Of a stretch of 35,690 nucleotides of DNA, positions 23,383 to 32,405 are shown one piece after another. The stretch comes from Chitinophagaceae bacterium (GTDB taxonomy: Bacteria; Bacteroidota; Bacteroidia; Chitinophagales; Chitinophagaceae), in assembly GCA_024643655.1 (NCBI GenBank), contig JAHEMM010000019.1, positions 1 through 35,690 on the forward strand, given 5' to 3'. The notes under the pieces were generated by a model that had not been told where the DNA came from, searched no databases, and saw nothing but the letters and a program-made list of their open reading frames with translations. The position numbers and the translations under genes were made by a program. The number at the start of each line of letters is the position of its first letter. Within the stretch, counting starts at the first letter, position 1.

Positions 23383-24795
23383 ATGGGAGTTTCAATACTT
23401 GCTTTAATTTATATCATAGCGGCAGTCACATTTATAATGGGATTAAAAATGATGTCCAATCCGGCGACTGCCAGAAAAGGGAATATGGTAGCTGGTGTGG
23501 GAATGGTAACGGCTATATTAGGGACAATCTTTTTATATCGGAATCCCGATGGAAGTTTATTGCAAAACCATATATGGATATTTGGAGCAATTGCTGTGGG
23601 TACATTGATTGGTATTTTTGCTGCTAAAAAAGTAAAGATGACGGCCATGCCTGAAATGGTCAGTCTTTTTAATGGATTAGGTGGTGCCAGTGCAACGTTG
23701 ATTTCTGTGATAGAATTTAATCATCTGGCTGATCTGGGTTTTCCAGCTGATGCTTCTTCAGTTGGAACGATGGCAATTATTTTTGCCGGAGTAATTTTAG
23801 GTAATATCACATTCTCGGGAAGTTTAATAGCCTGGGGGAAATTAAGTGGTAAAGTAAAAGATTTTGCATTCAAAGGTCAGCATATCATTAATATGATTTT
23901 ATTTGGTGCTGCAATTGCTCTTTCTATATTTATTACTGCCGATTTGCAGGCAAGTGCTACTGTTATTCTTTTTTATATCGTTTTTTTATTGGCTTTGATT
24001 TATGGAATTTTCTTTGTGCTTCCAATTGGAGGTGCTGATATGCCGGTCGTTATCTCACTGTTAAATTCATTAAGTGGATTATCAGCTGCATGTGGCGGCT
24101 TTTTGTATGATAATAAAGTAGTTTTCACAGGAGGTATTTTAGTAGGCGCTGCAGGAACAATTCTTACGGTATTGATGTGTAAAGCCATGAATCGTTCTTT
24201 GGTTAATGTATTAATTGGCTCCTTTGGCGGTGGCGGAAAATTGGCTGCTACAGGAGAGCAGGGGCAGCATAAAGAAATAAGTTTAAATGATGCAGCCGTT
24301 GTGATGAGTTATGCAAATAAAGTATTAATTGTTCCGGGATATGGATTGGCGGTAGCACAGGCACAACACACCTGTCATGAATTGGAAAAACTATTAGAAA
24401 TAAAAGGAGTGCAGGTAAAATATGCAATTCATCCGGTTGCAGGACGTATGCCTGGTCATATGAATGTGTTATTAGCAGAAGCGGATGTGAGTTATGATAA
24501 ATTATTGGAGATGGAAGAAGCCAATGATGAGTTTACAACTACAGATGTTGTTTTAATATTAGGAGCCAACGATGTAGTAAACCCAGCTGCAAAAACAGAT
24601 CCAGGTTCGCCGATTTATGGCATGCCAATTCTGGATGTAGAGCTTGCTAAAAATGTGGTCGTCAATAAAAGAAGTATGAAACCGGGATATGCCGGAATTG
24701 AAAACGGACTTTTCTATAGACCAAAAACCTCAATGTTGTTTGGTGATGCCAAAAAGGTACTACAGGATTTGTGTGGTGAGATAAAGAACTTATAA
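23383..24795 (+). CDS. pntB: NAD(P) transhydrogenase beta subunit
   Basis: A 470-residue protein (462 in E. coli). The first half has about eight to nine membrane segments (LALIYIIAAVTFIMGL, MVAGVGMVTAILGTIFLY and others) and motifs MPEMVSLFNGLGGASATLIS and PVVISLLNSLSGLSAACGGFL. The C-terminal third is the NADP-binding domain III: VMSYANKVLIVPGYGLAVAQAQH, YAIHPVAGRMPGHMNVLLAEA, DVVLILGANDVVNPAA and PIYGMPILDV. With the alpha subunits it couples proton entry to NADPH formation, supplying NADPH for example to DHFR and biosynthesis. It follows pntAB after an 80-base gap occupied partly by the repeat. Confidence 0.97.
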   Translation: MGVSILALIYIIAAVTFIMGLKMMSNPATARKGNMVAGVGMVTAILGTIFLYRNPDGSLLQNHIWIFGAIAVGTLIGIFAAKKVKMTAMPEMVSLFNGLGGASATLISVIEFNHLADLGFPADASSVGTMAIIFAGVILGNITFSGSLIAWGKLSGKVKDFAFKGQHIINMILFGAAIALSIFITADLQASATVILFYIVFLLALIYGIFFVLPIGGADMPVVISLLNSLSGLSAACGGFLYDNKVVFTGGILVGAAGTILTVLMCKAMNRSLVNVLIGSFGGGGKLAATGEQGQHKEISLNDAAVVMSYANKVLIVPGYGLAVAQAQHTCHELEKLLEIKGVQVKYAIHPVAGRMPGHMNVLLAEADVSYDKLLEMEEANDEFTTTDVVLILGANDVVNPAAKTDPGSPIYGMPILDVELAKNVVVNKRSMKPGYAGIENGLFYRPKTSMLFGDAKKVLQDLCGEIKNL

Positions 24796-24819
24796 TTTCT
24801 ATTCATTAAATCAGTTATT

Positions 24820-27063
24820 ATGATCAAAAAATTGTTCAGCGTTTTAGCTGGCTTATTATTTATTTCAGTTAATGCTGCTGCTCAAAAAATAATGGGCTTT
24901 TCTGATATGAGTGCTGCTAAACAAATTGAATGGGAAAAAAAATATGATGCTCTGTTAAATGCAAAGAATCAGGATGCCTGGATGAATTTTTTAACATCAC
25001 ATCCACATCATGTTGGATCTCCGCAGGACAAAGCAAATGCTGAATACATGGCGGGGCTTTTCCGTTCATGGGGATATCAAACTGAATTAGCAACGTATGA
25101 TGTTTTGTTTCCAACACCTAAAATCAGAGTATTAGAATTGCTGGGCGCCAAGCCGTATAAAGCAAAATTGGAAGAGTCAACTTTGAAGGAAGATAAAACC
25201 AGTGGACAAAAAACAGAGCAGTTGCCTTCTTATAATGCCTATTCAGCAGATGGAGATGTAACTGCAGAATTAGTTTTTGTTAACAGAGGTATTCCGGCAG
25301 ATTATGAAGAATTGGAACGGATGGGAATAAGTGTAAAAGGTAAAATTGTAATTGCAAAATATGGCGGATCCTGGAGAGGGATAAAACCAAAAGTAGCCGC
25401 TGAGCATGGTGCTATTGGATGTATTATTTATTCAGATCCTGAAGATGATGGATATACACGGGGTGATGTTTATCCAGAGGGGGCATTTAAGCCAAAGGAT
25501 GGCGTACAAAGAGGTTCTGTAATGGATATGCCTGTTTATCCTGGAGATCCTTTAACGCCAGGAATAGCAGCAACAAAAGATGCAAAACGATTGAATCGAA
25601 ATGATGCAATTACGATAATGAAAATTCCTGTTTTACCAATTTCATATGAAGACGCATTACCATTATTACAATCATTAAAAGGGCCAGTTGTTCCAATGTC
25701 CTGGAATGGTAGTTTACCAATCACCTATCATACCGGGCCATCCAAAGAAAAAGTGCATCTGAAATTGCAGTTTAATTGGGATATTAAAACAATTTATAAT
25801 GTTATAGCGAAATTAGCAGGTTCAGAATTACCAGATGAATGGATTATAAGGGGTAATCATCATGATGGATGGGTAAATGGCGCATCAGATCCTATAAGTG
25901 GAATGGTAGCAGAACTGGATGAAGCTAAAGCTATTGGCGAGTTGGTGAAAAAAGGATTTAAATTAAAACGAACTGTGGTTTATTGTGCCTGGGATGGAGA
26001 AGAACAAGGATTACTCGGTTCTACTGAATGGGCGGAAGATCATCAGGAAGAACTTCGTAAAAAAGCAGTAGCCTATATTAATACGGATGGTAATAGTCGT
26101 GGATTTCTGGGTGCTGCAGGTTCGCATACTTTAGAACCATTTTTTAATGAAATTGCAAGCGAAGTGATAGATCCGCAAACAGGAGTAAGTATAAAGGAAA
26201 GAAGATATGCATCTGATTTTGTAAATGCTGATAAATCTGCGAGATTAAAATTAGCTGGTAATAAAAACATTAAACTAGGAGCATTAGGGGCAGGATCTGA
26301 TTGGTCAGGCTTTTTGCAATTTCTTGGTATTACTTCATTAAATCTAGGTTTTGGTGGAGAAGGACAAGGAGGCGAATATCATTCCATTTATGATTCTTAT
26401 GATCATTTTACAAAGTTTAAAGATCCTGGATTTCAATATGGAGTTACGCTTTCAAAAACAGCTGGCAGAATCACCATGCGTTTAGCAAATGCTGAAATCC
26501 TGCCTTTTGATGTAAATAGTTTTTATAAAACAGTTACTGAATATGTTGATGAATTGAAAACTTTACTCACTACTACCAGAACAGAAACAGAACAAGAAAA
26601 TAAAATGATTCAGGATAAATTATATGTTCTGGCGGCGGATCCAACTAAGGGATTTCAAACGCCCAAAGCCAAAGAGACTGTTCCTTTTTTAAATTTCAGC
26701 AATTTGGAAAATGCTATGATTGATTTAAAAACAAGTACAGAAGAGTTTCAAAAAATGTATAAAGATGCTGCTCAGTTAACACCTGAAAAACAAAATGCTT
26801 TAAATGAAATTCTATTCAAAGTAGAAAGAAGTCTTATCAATGAAGCAGGATTACCTAAAAGATCCTGGTATAAGCATCAGGTATATGCACCCGGCTATTA
26901 TACAGGATATGGTGTAAAAACTTTACCCGGTATCCGTGAAGCTATTGAACAAAGAAATTGGAAAGAAGCTCAGGAGAATATTGAAATCGTTTCTAAAACA
27001 ATGGATGCTTATTCTTCTGAGGTTAAAAAAGCTAAATCAATCATTGAAAAAAAAGCGTTTTAA
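24820..27063 (+). CDS. Secreted M28 family glutamate carboxypeptidase-like zinc peptidase
   Basis: A 747-residue exported protein with a signal peptide (KKLFSVLAGLLFISVNAAAQ). A PA domain lies at about residues 135-260 (GIPADYEELERMGISVKGKIVIAKYGGSWRG). The M28 peptidase domain follows with all metal ligands of glutamate carboxypeptidase II visible: His347 in GNHHDGW, Asp357 in GASDP, Glu394-Glu395 in DGEEQGLLGS, Asp423 in YINTDGN and His521 in GGEYHSIYDSYDHF. A C-terminal helical TfR-dimer-like domain runs to about residue 740. It probably cleaves short peptides in the periplasm or outside the cell, likely removing acidic residues (by family). It has its own gene, 24 bases after pntB, without visible functional link. 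Confidence 0.92.
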   Translation: MIKKLFSVLAGLLFISVNAAAQKIMGFSDMSAAKQIEWEKKYDALLNAKNQDAWMNFLTSHPHHVGSPQDKANAEYMAGLFRSWGYQTELATYDVLFPTPKIRVLELLGAKPYKAKLEESTLKEDKTSGQKTEQLPSYNAYSADGDVTAELVFVNRGIPADYEELERMGISVKGKIVIAKYGGSWRGIKPKVAAEHGAIGCIIYSDPEDDGYTRGDVYPEGAFKPKDGVQRGSVMDMPVYPGDPLTPGIAATKDAKRLNRNDAITIMKIPVLPISYEDALPLLQSLKGPVVPMSWNGSLPITYHTGPSKEKVHLKLQFNWDIKTIYNVIAKLAGSELPDEWIIRGNHHDGWVNGASDPISGMVAELDEAKAIGELVKKGFKLKRTVVYCAWDGEEQGLLGSTEWAEDHQEELRKKAVAYINTDGNSRGFLGAAGSHTLEPFFNEIASEVIDPQTGVSIKERRYASDFVNADKSARLKLAGNKNIKLGALGAGSDWSGFLQFLGITSLNLGFGGEGQGGEYHSIYDSYDHFTKFKDPGFQYGVTLSKTAGRITMRLANAEILPFDVNSFYKTVTEYVDELKTLLTTTRTETEQENKMIQDKLYVLAADPTKGFQTPKAKETVPFLNFSNLENAMIDLKTSTEEFQKMYKDAAQLTPEKQNALNEILFKVERSLINEAGLPKRSWYKHQVYAPGYYTGYGVKTLPGIREAIEQRNWKEAQENIEIVSKTMDAYSSEVKKAKSIIEKKAF

Positions 27064-27097
27064 TTATTCTTTAGTTTGTTGTTATTAGATTTGCTGT

Positions 27098-28453
27098 ATG
27101 CAATTACCTGAAGGATTGATTAACTCTCTCGAATCAATTGAAAGTTTTGATAAAAAAGCATTTGAAGAAATTCATATTTCAGGTGAACTGGTAACTTCTA
27201 TCAGATTAAATAATAATAAACTTTCAAACTCAGCATCTGTTCCTGGTATTCCAATACCCTGGTGTCAAAATGGTTTTTATCTCGATACCAGACCCTCTTT
27301 CACTTTTGATCCGCTGTTTCATGCAGGTACCTATTATGTGCAGGAAGCATCTTCCATGTTTTTGGAGCAAGCATTGAAGCAAACAACTGATTTAACAAAA
27401 TCAATAAAAGTTTTAGACTTATGTGCTGCACCCGGAGGAAAGTCGACTCTTATTCAATCACTCATTTCAAAAGAAAGCTTATTAGTAAGTAATGATGTCA
27501 TTCGTTCCCGGGCCAATATTTTAAAAGATAATATTATTAAATGGGGATGTGAAAACGTAGTTGTAACAAATAATGATCCAAAGGATTTTTCAAGATTAGA
27601 AAATTATTTTGATGTAATAGTTGTCGATGCACCATGCAGTGGCAGTGGATTGTTTCGTAAAGATCCCGCAGCGATAAATGAATGGAGTGAGAATAACGTA
27701 CAATTATGCTCGCAACGTCAGCAGCGGATTCTGGCAGATGTATGGCCGGCTTTAAAAAAGGATGGCATTCTAATTTATTCAACTTGTTCATATTCAAAAG
27801 AAGAAGATGAAGAAATAATGGATTGGTTATTTGAAGAGTTGCCCTCTTCAACTATTCAACTTGTTTTAAAAAATGACTGGGGAATTGCAACGTCAATAAC
27901 TGCCAAAGGAAATTATGGCTACCGGTTCTGGCCTGATAAACTAAAAGGGGAAGGTTTTTTTCTTTCCTGTTTTCAAAAAAAAGAAGGAGAATATGAAAGC
28001 GATATCAGGTATAAAAGAAAGCCGGAAGAAGTAACTCCAAAGGAAATGAAAATGGTTGAAGAATGGGTGATGCCAACAGGAAAACAATTTATCAAGTACA
28101 AAAATACAGTGTATGCATGGCCTTCAATTTTAGGAAAAGATTTTAATATATTATTGGAGCAACTTCATGTTATTTATTCGGGTGTACTAACCGGAGAATT
28201 AATGCGTAATAAAATGGTGCCGGATCATGCATTGGCAATGAGTAATATTCTGTTAGCATCAATCAATAAAACATCGCTGGGATTAGAAAAATCAATTGAA
28301 TACCTTCAACGAAAGGATTTGCAAATCGAAACCCTTCACAAGGGTTGGCAACTAATTACTTATGAAAATCATCCCTTAGGTTGGATTAATAGTTTGCCCA
28401 ATAGAATTAATAATTATTATCCTAAAGAACTGAGAATTTTAAAGGATAAATAA
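27098..28453 (+). CDS. RsmF/NOL1-NOP2-Sun-type rRNA m5C methyltransferase
   Basis: A 451-residue RNA cytosine-C5 methyltransferase. SAM motif I is VLDLCAAPGGKSTLIQSL near residue 107; the catalytic pair of cysteines is Cys180 in DAPCSGSGLFRKDP and Cys230 in STCSYS. The C-terminal part, ending HPLGWINSLPNRINNYYPKELRI, matches the YebU/RsmF-type tail rather than RsmB, so 16S rRNA m5C methylation near position 1407 is the likely job (by family). The start ATG is the first in frame and lies 34 bases after the peptidase. Confidence 0.88.
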   Translation: MQLPEGLINSLESIESFDKKAFEEIHISGELVTSIRLNNNKLSNSASVPGIPIPWCQNGFYLDTRPSFTFDPLFHAGTYYVQEASSMFLEQALKQTTDLTKSIKVLDLCAAPGGKSTLIQSLISKESLLVSNDVIRSRANILKDNIIKWGCENVVVTNNDPKDFSRLENYFDVIVVDAPCSGSGLFRKDPAAINEWSENNVQLCSQRQQRILADVWPALKKDGILIYSTCSYSKEEDEEIMDWLFEELPSSTIQLVLKNDWGIATSITAKGNYGYRFWPDKLKGEGFFLSCFQKKEGEYESDIRYKRKPEEVTPKEMKMVEEWVMPTGKQFIKYKNTVYAWPSILGKDFNILLEQLHVIYSGVLTGELMRNKMVPDHALAMSNILLASINKTSLGLEKSIEYLQRKDLQIETLHKGWQLITYENHPLGWINSLPNRINNYYPKELRILKDK

Positions 28454-28477
28454 ACCCTGAAAAAATCAGAAATTACG

Positions 28478-28485
28478 CATCTTTG
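28478..28485 (+). promoter_or_regulatory. Putative -7 box for the LysM gene
   Basis: CATCTTTG differs by one base from TAnnTTTG and lies 18 bases before ATG 28504. It argues against the upstream TTG at 28483 as start, since that would lie inside the -7 box. Confidence 0.35.
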
Positions 28486-28503
28486 CATTCAAATCTTATG
28501 GTT

Positions 28504-29511
28504 ATGAAGAAGTTTTCATTTTCAATGTTATTTATTTTTGTTGCAGTACTAGTTTCTACTGCACAGAAATCTGAATTACTTGTAAAAAGCAGTGATAAAG
28601 GTTTATACCTTGAACATAAAGTACAACCTAAAGAAAGTTTCTATGCATTGGGCAGGATGTATAATATTGACTATAAAATAATTGCTTCTTTTAATTCGGT
28701 TGATTACAATAAAGGTTTGTTTATAGATCAAAAACTGAGAATTCCATTAACAGCTGACAATTTTGTCCAAACAGGAAATAAAGGAACTCCGGTTTATTAT
28801 AAAGTCAAAGACAAAGAAAGTTTAACATCGATCAGTCAGAAAAATAATAATGTATCAGCATCAAATCTTCGCTGGTGGAATAACCTCGCTACAAATGAGG
28901 TAAAGTCAGACAATAAATTAATTGTGGGTTTTATTCAGAGTACAGTAATGAAATCAATTACAATTGCAGGAAAGCCCAACAATGAGTCAGATATTACTAA
29001 ACAAAAAACTGAACCTGCTAAAGAAAATAAGGAGGAGGCTCCTAAAAATCCTGCTATTAATGAGACAGACCTAACAAAAGGAAATACAAACGATTCCGAT
29101 GTAAAAAGCGAAAAGGTAAAACCAGTGGTAACTAAAGAAGATGTAAAGCCTGCAGTTGTTATTCAAGAAGTAAAAACAAATACAATTGATCAGGGTTATT
29201 TTTCTACTCATTTTAAGCAACAGATTAAAACAAAGCCTGCTGAAAAAGATGAAACGGTGACTGCTGGTATTTTTAAAACAACCAGTGGTTGGGAGGATGC
29301 AAAATATTATTTACTTATCGATAAGGTTGATCCGGGTACTATTATTAAAATAATAAACCCTACTAATAATAAAGCAATATTTGCAAAAGTACTGGGAGAA
29401 ATGAGTGGTATCCGTCAAAACTCCGGATTAGATGTAAGAATAAGCAATGCTGCGGCATCCGCTTTGGATATAAAGGAAGATAATAAGTTTATAGTAAAAA
29501 TAAATTATTAA
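28504..29511 (+). CDS. LysM-domain exported protein with RlpA-like C-terminal domain
   Basis: I start at ATG 28504 (335 residues), which gives a clean signal peptide (MKKFSFSMLFIFVAVLVSTAQ); ATG 28498 is possible. Two LysM-type repeats follow (HKVQPKESFYALGRMYNIDYKI and YYKVKDKESLTSISQKNNNVS), then a Lys/Pro/Thr-rich disordered linker of about 100 residues. The C-terminal 80 residues (TTSGWEDAKYYLLIDKVDPGTIIKIINP, NKAIFAKVLGEM, DVRISNAAASALDIKEDNKF) look like an RlpA/DPBB-type domain. It is probably a periplasmic peptidoglycan-binding protein. It is convergent with fmt, overlapping by 4 bases. Confidence 0.85.
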   Translation: MKKFSFSMLFIFVAVLVSTAQKSELLVKSSDKGLYLEHKVQPKESFYALGRMYNIDYKIIASFNSVDYNKGLFIDQKLRIPLTADNFVQTGNKGTPVYYKVKDKESLTSISQKNNNVSASNLRWWNNLATNEVKSDNKLIVGFIQSTVMKSITIAGKPNNESDITKQKTEPAKENKEEAPKNPAINETDLTKGNTNDSDVKSEKVKPVVTKEDVKPAVVIQEVKTNTIDQGYFSTHFKQQIKTKPAEKDETVTAGIFKTTSGWEDAKYYLLIDKVDPGTIIKIINPTNNKAIFAKVLGEMSGIRQNSGLDVRISNAAASALDIKEDNKFIVKINY

Positions 29512-30452
29512 GCAAACCGATAGCCTCTTAGGAATTCATCTATATTCATTTTTCGTTTTCCTTCCAGTTGAATTTCTTTTAAAAAGATATATCCATTACT
29601 GCCAGCGAATTTTAAAAATGTTTTACCATCTGTGCTGTAGGCGCCGGGTGCAGTTTCAACTTTAGTTGCTTCTTTTGTAACAGTAAAGATTTTCAATTTC
29701 TTTGCATTCAATAAAGTAAATGCAGCAGGATAAGGGCTTAAGCCACGAATAAGATTATAAATATTTTCTATTGGCTGATCCCAATCAATCATACAGGTTT
29801 CCGTATGGATTTTTGGAGCATGTTTAAGAATACCGTTTTTGATATTCGCATATTCAGATTGTGGACTTTCTTTTAGTGACCCATCTGCCAGTCCTTTTAT
29901 TGTTTTTACTAAAAGCTGTGCACCAATCTCTTTCATTTTATCATGTACATCTCCGGCATTTTCATCTGCTGCTATTGGAAAACTCTCCTGTAATAAAATA
30001 TCACCTGTATCAATTTCATGTTTCAACTTAAAAGTAGTAACACCCGTTTCTTTTTCGCCATTGATCACCGCCCAGTTGATGGGTGCAGCGCCACGGTATT
30101 GAGGTAATAAACTTCCGTGCAGATTGACAGTTCCCATCGGTGGCATATTCCATACTATCTCTGGTAACATTCTAAAAGCTACAACGATTTGTAAATCGGC
30201 ATGCAGCGATTTTAACTCTTCTATGAATTCACTGTTTTTTAATTTTTCTGGTTGCAGTATATTTAGATTATGCTCAACGGCATATATTTTTACTGCACTT
30301 TGTTGTAGCTGCATTCCTCTGCCTCCGGGTTTGTCTGGTGCTGTAATAACGCCAACTATATTACAACCTGCTTTTACTAATGCATCTAATGAAGCAACAG
30401 CAAATTCAGGAGTGCCCATAAAAACAATTCGCAGCGAGTTATAATTTTTCAT
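29508..30452 (-). CDS. fmt: Methionyl-tRNA formyltransferase
   Basis: A 314-residue enzyme (315 in E. coli) that formylates initiator Met-tRNA with 10-formyl-tetrahydrofolate. It shows RIVFMGTPEFAVASL, the loop APDKPGGRGMQLQQSAVK, the catalytic NLHGSLLPQYRGAAPINWAVINGE with Asn and His, and VTTFKLKHEIDTGDIL with the Asp. The C-terminal tRNA-binding domain ends LKEIQLEGKRKMNIDEFLRGYRF. def is not nearby. It starts 22 bases after the end of the exported lipocalin-like gene on the same strand, so read-through transcription is possible. Confidence 0.97.
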   Translation of the reverse strand: MKNYNSLRIVFMGTPEFAVASLDALVKAGCNIVGVITAPDKPGGRGMQLQQSAVKIYAVEHNLNILQPEKLKNSEFIEELKSLHADLQIVVAFRMLPEIVWNMPPMGTVNLHGSLLPQYRGAAPINWAVINGEKETGVTTFKLKHEIDTGDILLQESFPIAADENAGDVHDKMKEIGAQLLVKTIKGLADGSLKESPQSEYANIKNGILKHAPKIHTETCMIDWDQPIENIYNLIRGLSPYPAAFTLLNAKKLKIFTVTKEATKVETAPGAYSTDGKTFLKFAGSNGYIFLKEIQLEGKRKMNIDEFLRGYRFA

Positions 30453-30474
30453 TACTGCGAAGGTATTGATTTAC

Positions 30475-31839
30475 CTATTTTACTTTCACCAGGTTATATT
30501 TTTGTCCAGCGTTGTTATTTAAGCTTAATATCCTGCCACCCCTTACTACAATAAAAGATGCGTCAAATTTTTCAGACTTGCCCTGATACCTGTTAGTGGC
30601 AGTAATGGCCCAATTGGCAACTGAATAACTGCCTTTGTATTCCTGTTGATAAGTCTTCATATTTCCAACTCCTCCTGTAGCACCATTATGAATACTTGTA
30701 TAAGAACCACCGTTGTTAAAAATAAATGTAGCACTGGTTGCGGCTAAAGTCATTCCTGCATATCCTTCATAGCCCGAGGGACTAACATAATACCATTGTG
30801 CTGTTTCCGTATTCCCGTTTTGCCATTTGCCTGTAATATCCTTTGCAGCCACTGCAAATTTGTTGTATCGGGTCATGGCTGACAGATCAGAACCAAAAGG
30901 GTCATTTGCTTTTGGAAAAAGTTGGCGAAAAGCTTTTTCATCAGGTGCAGTGCCAATTACTAAGCTTACAGCATTTGGTACTATTACAAGATACATTCCA
31001 ATGAAACATGATCTGCCTGTACGTTTATCAGTTGCATAGCCTTCCATATAAGGTGGTTTAAGTGCCATACTGAATCCGTCGTTATATTGCTTGGTTTTAA
31101 TACTAAATAACCTACTCACATAATTATCCCAATAAAATTCAGCATCCCTTTTGCCTGTACCACTGAATTGACTTGCATTATAAGGAACGGAAAAATTCAA
31201 ATAAACCGAATAGTTGCTTTTTTCTACTAATACATAATCATTTTGCACAGTACTTTTCCAGCCATCATCAAAATTGCTAGTGCTGAAAGTGAAATTACTA
31301 TTGCTAACAGGCTTACTGTTACTATTGTTGACCGGAGGGAGTGTAGTTACAACCGTTGCTTTTTTAAATTGTAAGGAGTTGACTATAGTTTCCATGTCAG
31401 CCATATATTTGTCACTATTTGTTAGAAACACAAGGCTCATTTTATTGCCTTTGCTGATAGCTGTCATGAGTATGACAACAGAGTGCCCACCGTTAAAAGA
31501 AAAGGTGGAAGTACCTGATTTAATCTTCCAGTCATTAGGTAGATCATCTTCTGATAATTCTGGCTCCTGAGTAGACTTATAGGGACTAACAACGAGGTCA
31601 TTCCATTCTTTTTCAAAATCCGTAGTAAGTACTCCGGTGCCAGCAATGCTTTTATAAACAATAAGTTTTGCATATTGCCCGTCTTTCGGATTGGTGATAT
31701 TATAGGCCATTGATCCTTTCCCTAATTCCTTTTTCCACCCTTTTGGAATAGTGTAAGAAGCCAGGTCAAAGTTCTCTTTTGTTTGGCCATTCGAGATTAA
31801 GTATGTCAGTGTAAAAAAACAAATCAAAAACTTTTTCAT
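30475..31839 (-). CDS. Exported two-part protein with lipocalin-like C-terminus
   Basis: A 454-residue protein with a signal peptide (KKFLICFFTLTYLISNGQ). The first half (residues about 30-160) reads like a beta-sandwich surface domain (ASYTIPKGWKKELGKGSMAYNITNPKDGQ, TAISKGNKMSLVFLTNS). A Ser/Asn/Pro-rich linker follows. A second copy of this type is possible at 185-330 (FSTSNFDDGWKSTVQNDYVLVEKSNYSVYLNFSV). The last 120 residues (from ITGKWQNGN) resemble a lipocalin or lipocalin-like barrel: a GxW start, then repeated beta strands. No enzyme motif is seen. It is the last gene of the exported-protein run and its ligand is unknown. Confidence 0.55.
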   Translation of the reverse strand: MKKFLICFFTLTYLISNGQTKENFDLASYTIPKGWKKELGKGSMAYNITNPKDGQYAKLIVYKSIAGTGVLTTDFEKEWNDLVVSPYKSTQEPELSEDDLPNDWKIKSGTSTFSFNGGHSVVILMTAISKGNKMSLVFLTNSDKYMADMETIVNSLQFKKATVVTTLPPVNNSNSKPVSNSNFTFSTSNFDDGWKSTVQNDYVLVEKSNYSVYLNFSVPYNASQFSGTGKRDAEFYWDNYVSRLFSIKTKQYNDGFSMALKPPYMEGYATDKRTGRSCFIGMYLVIVPNAVSLVIGTAPDEKAFRQLFPKANDPFGSDLSAMTRYNKFAVAAKDITGKWQNGNTETAQWYYVSPSGYEGYAGMTLAATSATFIFNNGGSYTSIHNGATGGVGNMKTYQQEYKGSYSVANWAITATNRYQGKSEKFDASFIVVRGGRILSLNNNAGQKYNLVKVK

Positions 31840-31903
31840 ATAATTAGGTTTTGTTTATAATCAAATGTGATAATGTATTGTTTTATTTATTTTTTCTGAT
31901 AAA

Positions 31904-32401
31904 TTAGAAATTGGTCCAAGCCTTTCTTTTGTCTTCATCCCATCCGGTTTTACTGCTGATAGATTGTACACCGCTTCTTGAATTGGAATAATAGGTCCAG
32001 CCTATGCGTGAAGCATGCAATTGAATAGTGGAAATACCATTTGTTGACGAATATTCTTCTACTGCAATATTTTCAATATTAATTTTATATTGTACTAGAC
32101 GTCTGTCAGTATTTAAAAATGTAACAGTAATTTCTCCAGACCTCATTTTTTTATTGGTAAGCATCAGGTTATTAATAATACCTGCTGCACTTTCTGTACC
32201 TATAGTTAAGCGTATAATAGTGCTATTACTTGCCGAATTTGTTTCCAAACTATACAATGGAATCTGTCTTTCGAATAATTTTGTTACGGATGATCCCTTG
32301 ATTAACGATCCATCTTCATTAATAAATTTTGCAAAACTTTCCTCTTTTTGCGCTAGCATTGTAATGGGTATACTTAAAAAAATCAAAATGAGCAGTCGCA
32401 T
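31904..32401 (-). CDS. Exported Hcp-like protein
   Basis: I start at ATG 32401 (165 residues), since an upstream start would run into the preceding gene and would spoil the signal peptide RLLILIFLSIPITMLAQ. After it, the pattern resembles the Hcp family (the ring protein of type VI secretion): IPLYSLETNS, then IRLTIGTESAAGIINNLMLTNKKMRSGEITVTFLN, a YKINIENIAVEEYSS strand, IQLHASRIGWTYYS, and the closing GWDEDKRKAW. Such an Hcp-like fold with a Sec signal would be periplasmic or exported, unlike true Hcp, which is cytoplasmic. No other type VI gene is in the window. The relation is by pattern only and needs a profile search. Its start is 4 bases from the end of the FISUMP gene. Confidence 0.6.
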   Translation of the reverse strand: MRLLILIFLSIPITMLAQKEESFAKFINEDGSLIKGSSVTKLFERQIPLYSLETNSASNSTIIRLTIGTESAAGIINNLMLTNKKMRSGEITVTFLNTDRRLVQYKINIENIAVEEYSSTNGISTIQLHASRIGWTYYSNSRSGVQSISSKTGWDEDKRKAWTNF

Positions 32402-32405
32402 AATA

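Noticed and set aside
27086-27093. TAGATTTG as a promoter for the RsmF-like gene
   Set aside because: It matches TAnnTTTG but ends 4 bases before the start codon and has no -33 element; probably chance in AT-rich DNA.
30124-30444. 106-residue reading frame on the plus strand inside fmt
   Set aside because: Antisense shadow of fmt, which is intact with all catalytic motifs.
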